NCBI GenBank assembly: GCA_019873645.1
Contig: JAIOAX010000026.1
Location: 1-64,000, forward strand
DNA length: 64,000 bases
Source of the DNA: Chloroflexota bacterium
GTDB taxonomy: Bacteria > Chloroflexota > Anaerolineae > B4-G1 > SLSP01
Direction: 5' to 3'
Shown here: piece after piece, positions 59,801 through 64,000 of the stretch
Numbering within the stretch: the first letter of the stretch is position 1
Layout: the number at the start of each line of letters is the position of its first letter
Notes under the pieces: model-generated
What the model was told of the DNA's origin: nothing
Database searches by the model: none
What the model saw: only the letters and a program-made list of their open reading frames with translations
Position numbers and translations under genes: made by a program

Positions 59801-62650
59801 ATGAAACTTGAATTTATCTTGAACGGTGAGGCAATCAGCCTGCCGGATGTCCCGGAGGACATGGTGCTGGTTGACCTGTTGCGCGTCAGGCTGGGCCTGA
59901 CCGGCACCAAACGCGGCTGCGAAGACGGTGTGTGCGGCGTGTGCTCGGTGCTGGTGGACGACAAATTGACCAAGGCGTGCCGCACGCCGGTCGCCAACAT
60001 CGCCGGGCGCACGGTGACGACGATTGAGGGCCTCGGGGCGCCCGACGGCGGGCTGAGCGACCTGCAACAGGCATTCCTGGACGCCGGTGCCGTGCAATGC
60101 GGCTATTGCACCCCCGCTATGGTCATCGCGGCCGAGGCCCTGCTGCGCATTAACCCCCATCCCACACGTGCGGAGATTCGACACGCCATCAACCCCAATC
60201 TGTGCCGTTGTACCGGCTACCAGCAGATCATTGAGGCGATTGAACTGGCAGCGCAAAGGCGAATGGGCGAATCAGCGAATAGCGAATTACGAATTACGCA
60301 TCACGCCTCACGCCTCACGGATAGCGAATCCCAAAATCAAGAATCAAAAATCGAAAATCGGAAATACGTGGGGAGTTTTACAATCCGCAATGTGGATGGG
60401 CCGGATAAGTTGACGGGACGCGCCAAATATGTGGGGGATATGCGCGTGCCGGGGATGCTCTATGCCAAAGTCTTGCGCAGTCGGCTGCCCCACGCGCGCA
60501 TTCTCCGATTGGATACCGCTCCTGCACTGGCCGTGCCCGGCGTCAAGGCCGTCATCACCCACGCCGATTTTGTGGATCACGGCAACTTCGGCTGGCCGGT
60601 GAAGGATCAGTACGCGCTGGCTTATCGGAAGGTGCGCTACGTGGGCGAAGCCATCGCCGCCGTCGCTGCCGAAACCGAAGCGGCGGCCCAGGCCGGCGTG
60701 GATGCCATCGTGTGTGAACTCGAAGCGCTGCCTGTGGTCAGCGATATGACCCGCGCACTGGATGCAGACGCGCCGCTGATCCCCGATCGGCCGGCCACAA
60801 TGACAAACGGCGATCTCGGCGCGGGCAATCTGTGCGACCGGCACATTGTGCGCAACGGTGACCCGGCCCCCCTGCTGGCAGCGTGTGCAGTGCGCGTGGA
60901 TGAAACGTACACCTTCCCTCACCAGGAACACGCCTACCTGGAAACCGAAGGCGTGCTGGCGATCCCCGAACCCGACGGCGGCGTGACGCTCTATGCCAAC
61001 AACCAAAGCCCCTTCATCAACCGCGACAACACCGCCGCCCTGCTCGGCTTGCCGGCGCATCGGGTGCGCGTGATCCAACCGCCGGTCGGCGGCGCGTTCG
61101 GCGGCAAGGATGACATCCTTTATCAAACCTCCGCCCAGGCCGCCAAACTGGCGCTGTTGGCCGGCCGGCCGGTGCGCCTGGTGCTGACCCGCTCTGAATC
61201 TATGACCGCATCGTATAAACGCGAAGCAGTACAGGCGCATCTCCGGCTTGGCGCGGACGCCAACGGCAATTTGCAAGCGGCCAAAGTCGCCTTGCTGGTG
61301 GATAGCGGCGCGTATGCCTCGATGACGCCGCTGTCTTCGTGGCGGGCGACGATGCACGCGGCCGGCGCGTATCGCTATCAGGCCGTCCATGTGGATACCA
61401 CCGCCGTTTACACCAACAACGGCTACGCCGGCGCCTTTCGTGGCTTCGGCAATGTTCAGGCCAGCGCCGCTGCGGAAATGGCGGTAGATGAGCTGGCCGG
61501 CACATTAGGACGCGACCCACTCGAACTGCGGTTGCAGAACTGTCTGTGTCAGGGCGACCGCACGATGACCGGCGATCCGCTTGACCACGAGGTAGGGCTG
61601 TCTGCGTGCCTGGAATGGGTGCGCGACCAATCGGATTGGCGTCACAAACGGGCAAGCTACGCGCAGCAAGCGCCGGATGCGCTGCGTCGCCGGGGAATCG
61701 GTGTGGCGTGCTATTTTCACGGCACTGGCCTGGGCGGTGAGGGCGAGGACTTCGCCGTTTCCACGCTCAATGTCGCACCCGATTATAGCGTTGTCTTGAC
61801 CTCCGGGCTGACCGATTACGGGCAGGGCAGCCGCACCGTCTTCACTGTGCTGGCGGCGGAAATTCTCGGCGTGGACATCGAGCGCGTGCACATGTTGCGC
61901 CCCGACACGCACACCGCCATAAACTCCGGGCCTACCGTCGCCTCACGCGCTTCGCTTGTGGGCGGCAATGCGGTGCGGGTCGCCGCGGAAAAGCTCTTGC
62001 AGCAGCTTCACTTTGCGGCAGCAGATGCGCTGAACTGCGCGCCGGAGCAATTGGTGCGCGCCGGCGAGGCATTCGTCGGCCCGGATGAGGAGCCGTTGCC
62101 CTTTGAAGCGGTGGTGGATCACGCACGCGCGATGGGGCTGCCGCTTGCGGCTGAAGGCCGCTGGCAAATCCGCCCCATCCACTGGGATTTCCGCGCGGGC
62201 ACCGGGGAACCCTACTTTTGTTACGTCTTCGGCGCGCTGGTCGCCGAGGTTGAGGTCAACATGCAGACCGGACGAACCGGCGTCACCGGCATCTGGGCCG
62301 CGCACGACGCCGGGAAAATCCTCTATCCGCTGGGTGCGCTGGGACAATTCTATGGCGGCATCGTCCAGGGGCTGGGCTACGCGCTCACCGAGCATTTCCG
62401 CTTTGAGAACGCCATCCCGCAGACGCTCGGCCTCAATACCTACCGCCTCCCGCGCGCCAACGACGTGCCCGAAATCGTCGCCACGTACATCCAAACTACG
62501 CTGCGCGAAGGCCCCTTTGGCGCGAAGAACCTGGCCGAGCCGGTGATGATCGGCGTGGCTCCGGCTATCGCCAACGCCATCTTCCACGCCACTGGCAAAC
62601 GCATCCGCTCTCTGCCCATCACGCCGGAGAAAGTAATCGGTAATCGGTAA
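59801..62650 (+). CDS. Fused 2Fe-2S / molybdopterin subunit xanthine dehydrogenase family enzyme
   Basis: 949 residues. Residues 1-152 are the two-cluster 2Fe-2S subunit (C40, C45, C48, C60 and C100, C103, C135, C137). Residues 190-949 are the molybdopterin catalytic subunit, with GAFGGKDD, AFRGFGNVQ and the region GAKNLAEP that carries the base-catalyst Glu. They are normally separate subunits, or joined through a FAD domain; here no FAD domain is present. The linker (about 154-188) is encoded by GAATCAGC/AATTACG-type repeats. Likely oxidises a purine, nicotinate or aldehyde. Start follows the inverted-repeat element. Confidence 0.87.
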   Translation: MKLEFILNGEAISLPDVPEDMVLVDLLRVRLGLTGTKRGCEDGVCGVCSVLVDDKLTKACRTPVANIAGRTVTTIEGLGAPDGGLSDLQQAFLDAGAVQCGYCTPAMVIAAEALLRINPHPTRAEIRHAINPNLCRCTGYQQIIEAIELAAQRRMGESANSELRITHHASRLTDSESQNQESKIENRKYVGSFTIRNVDGPDKLTGRAKYVGDMRVPGMLYAKVLRSRLPHARILRLDTAPALAVPGVKAVITHADFVDHGNFGWPVKDQYALAYRKVRYVGEAIAAVAAETEAAAQAGVDAIVCELEALPVVSDMTRALDADAPLIPDRPATMTNGDLGAGNLCDRHIVRNGDPAPLLAACAVRVDETYTFPHQEHAYLETEGVLAIPEPDGGVTLYANNQSPFINRDNTAALLGLPAHRVRVIQPPVGGAFGGKDDILYQTSAQAAKLALLAGRPVRLVLTRSESMTASYKREAVQAHLRLGADANGNLQAAKVALLVDSGAYASMTPLSSWRATMHAAGAYRYQAVHVDTTAVYTNNGYAGAFRGFGNVQASAAAEMAVDELAGTLGRDPLELRLQNCLCQGDRTMTGDPLDHEVGLSACLEWVRDQSDWRHKRASYAQQAPDALRRRGIGVACYFHGTGLGGEGEDFAVSTLNVAPDYSVVLTSGLTDYGQGSRTVFTVLAAEILGVDIERVHMLRPDTHTAINSGPTVASRASLVGGNAVRVAAEKLLQQLHFAAADALNCAPEQLVRAGEAFVGPDEEPLPFEAVVDHARAMGLPLAAEGRWQIRPIHWDFRAGTGEPYFCYVFGALVAEVEVNMQTGRTGVTGIWAAHDAGKILYPLGALGQFYGGIVQGLGYALTEHFRFENAIPQTLGLNTYRLPRANDVPEIVATYIQTTLREGPFGAKNLAEPVMIGVAPAIANAIFHATGKRIRSLPITPEKVIGNR
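60256..60366. repeat. Intergenic-type repeats inside the molybdoenzyme gene
   Basis: GAATGGGC, GAATCAGC, AATTACG heptamers, CTCACGC copies and AAAATCAAGAATC-like units appear in one reading frame and encode the polar linker between the two enzyme halves. These unit types otherwise occur only between genes in this window. Confidence 0.75.
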
Positions 62651-62661
62651 TCGGTCATTGG

Positions 62662-63999
62662 TCATTGGGGACCGGCGTTGTCGGCAGAACCGCGGTAATC
62701 GAACCAGTCAAAATCGGCAGGCGCGCTGGCCGGTTGGCCGTTACCGGTAGCGTACATCCCCAAGTAAACGCCGGTAAATCCACCCGCCACGATGCTGCCC
62801 AGGTAGCGTGTCATCCCGGTAGCCAACGGCATTTGCTCCGCGGCGGTTGGGCCGAAGCTAAATGTGTAGTGGTCGGCGTCGGCATCTATACCGAGCACTA
62901 CCTCGGATTGCGCGAGCGGTGCGCAGGCAACTTCTGCGCTCAAATCGCCGATGCGTTTGCGCACCAGCGCCACCCGTTGTCCCCCGCGCACGGTCACCGC
63001 GATTTCGTAATGGTGGCTCTCGTTCATCAGCGCGGTCAATCCTGCTTCATCGCCCTCCCGCGCGGGCGTGAAAGACAAGTGCGCGCGCACTTGACAGTCA
63101 AAATGCTGCTGCCGCCGTCCGATAAAGGCTAACGGCGCGGCGTCATCCAGGTTCGTCGCCAGCCCGTGCAGCCGCAGATAGCCGGGCCGTTCCACAAGCG
63201 ACCACGATTCGGGCGTGGGATTGCGGCGGAAGTTCCATTGCAAGGCCAGGCGGTCATCGTCGAAGTCATCGCGTGTGGGCAGCGCAGGCCAGGGATGCGG
63301 CGGCAACAACGGCGCATCCATCTCCAATGCAATCGGTTCTCCGGCGTTGATGATCGGCCAGCCATCATCCGTCCATGTGACCGGCGCAAGGAACGTTTCA
63401 CGCCCCAGATGAAAGTGTCCCCACCGCGAGCGCACCGCCAGGAAAACGATCCACCACGAACCATCGTGCGCCTGGAATAGATCGCCATGCCCGGTGTGCT
63501 CGATGGAGCTATCCAGCCGGCAACGGTGGGTAAGCAGGGGATTGTGCGGACATCCCTCGAAAGGGCCGGTGGGTGATGGCGCACGCGCTATGACAATCAT
63601 ATGGCTGCGATGCGTGCCGCCTTCGGCAACCAGCAGGTAGTACATGCCGTTGATTTTGTAGAGGTGTGGCCCTTCGCAAAACCGATCCTCAAAGCCGCGC
63701 CAGAGCGTGCGCGTCGGGCCGTCAAGTTTGCCGGTGGGGACATCAATCTCGCGTTGCTGGATGCCCTGGCCCATACCCATCCAACTGAAGTACGCGCGTC
63801 CATCATCGTCCCAGAAAATGTCTGGGTCAAACCAGGGTCCGGCGATCCACACCGGATCGGACCACAGCCCGGCGGGATCCTGCGCCTTGACATAGAAGTG
63901 TCCGCCGCCGTTCACATTCGTCGTCACCATATAGAACCAGCCGGCGTGGTAACGCAACGTCGGCGCGTAGATGCCATCCGAACTTCGCACACCGCTCAA
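62662..63999 (-). CDS. Glycoside hydrolase family 43 protein, 5' end outside window
   Basis: 445 residues seen; the frame stays open to the window edge, so the N-terminus, including the catalytic base Asp, is missing. GH43 marks present: YAPTLRYHAGWFYMVTTN, PDIFWDDDGRAYFSW (pKa-tuning Asp) and the catalytic acid Glu in RFCEGPHLYK, then a C-terminal concanavalin-like module (about 240-445) of the beta-xylosidase type (DDFDDDRLALQWNFRRNP). It would remove xylose or arabinose units. Convergent with the molybdoenzyme gene, 11 bp apart. The MFS sugar symporter is far away, so no direct link can be stated. Confidence 0.88.
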   Translation of the reverse strand: MSGVRSSDGIYAPTLRYHAGWFYMVTTNVNGGGHFYVKAQDPAGLWSDPVWIAGPWFDPDIFWDDDGRAYFSWMGMGQGIQQREIDVPTGKLDGPTRTLWRGFEDRFCEGPHLYKINGMYYLLVAEGGTHRSHMIVIARAPSPTGPFEGCPHNPLLTHRCRLDSSIEHTGHGDLFQAHDGSWWIVFLAVRSRWGHFHLGRETFLAPVTWTDDGWPIINAGEPIALEMDAPLLPPHPWPALPTRDDFDDDRLALQWNFRRNPTPESWSLVERPGYLRLHGLATNLDDAAPLAFIGRRQQHFDCQVRAHLSFTPAREGDEAGLTALMNESHHYEIAVTVRGGQRVALVRKRIGDLSAEVACAPLAQSEVVLGIDADADHYTFSFGPTAAEQMPLATGMTRYLGSIVAGGFTGVYLGMYATGNGQPASAPADFDWFDYRGSADNAGPQ

Positions 64000-64000
64000 A

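Overview
The window looks like a chromosomal segment of a Chloroflexota bacterium, probably Anaerolineae/Caldilineae-like. This is inferred from several features: a membrane PIN-TRAM protein (YacL type) next to a cysteinyl-tRNA synthetase-like gene, Thr/Pro-rich secreted proteins, large PAS/GAF/MEDS kinases, moderately high GC, and intergenic spaces filled with short imperfect tandem repeats. No rRNA, phage, insertion sequence with transposase, or CRISPR array was seen. One tRNA (Thr, CGT) is present.

Region 1 (1-4.7 kb): a divergent CysRS-like gene (3' end outside the window), yacL, an orphan LysW-like acidic zinc-ribbon protein, and a secreted LysM/B-domain surface protein. Region 2 (4.7-24.5 kb, all on the minus strand): a surface-polysaccharide locus. 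Read in the direction of transcription it runs from a ResB-like membrane protein and uridine kinase to five genes matching the WbpD-E-B-A-I route to UDP-ManNAc3NAcA. A UPF0175/DUF3368 toxin-antitoxin pair and a decayed 2-epimerase fragment follow. Then come three GT4 and two GT2 glycosyltransferases, three methyltransferases, a Wzx-like flippase and a YfhO-like membrane protein. Most junctions are 4-bp ATGA/GTGA overlaps, which suggests translational coupling.

Region 3 (24.8-30.8 kb, plus strand): PspA, a membrane-anchored solute-binding domain, a solute-binding+VWA fusion, a membrane coiled-coil protein and a LivK-type lipoprotein. This is a compact envelope module of unknown function. Region 4 (30.8-38.8 kb, minus): an oligopeptide-type ABC transporter whose binding protein appears circularly permuted, a TPR protein, an array of about 12 palindromic 41/42-bp repeats, an L,D-transpeptidase and a GPH-family symporter. 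Region 5 (38.8-50.8 kb, minus): four large signalling proteins (two with receiver domains, one with a MEDS domain) around a cobalamin-binding protein that carries the Wx9EH motif of CarH-type photoreceptors. This looks like a light- or B12-responsive phosphorelay.

Region 6 (50.8-64 kb): GNAT-like and AIM24 proteins, HicAB, a UroD-like methyltransferase-family protein, phosphatidylcholine synthase, an ECF transporter (S, fused A-A, T), a fused xanthine-dehydrogenase-family molybdoenzyme and the 3' part of a GH43 glycosidase gene.

Several repeat families run through the whole window: GAATNAGC octamers, AATCTGCT tracts and a 180-bp inverted-repeat element. In places they have been absorbed into coding sequence, as the linker of the molybdoenzyme and a loop of the YfhO-like protein, or they supply a Shine-Dalgarno sequence.
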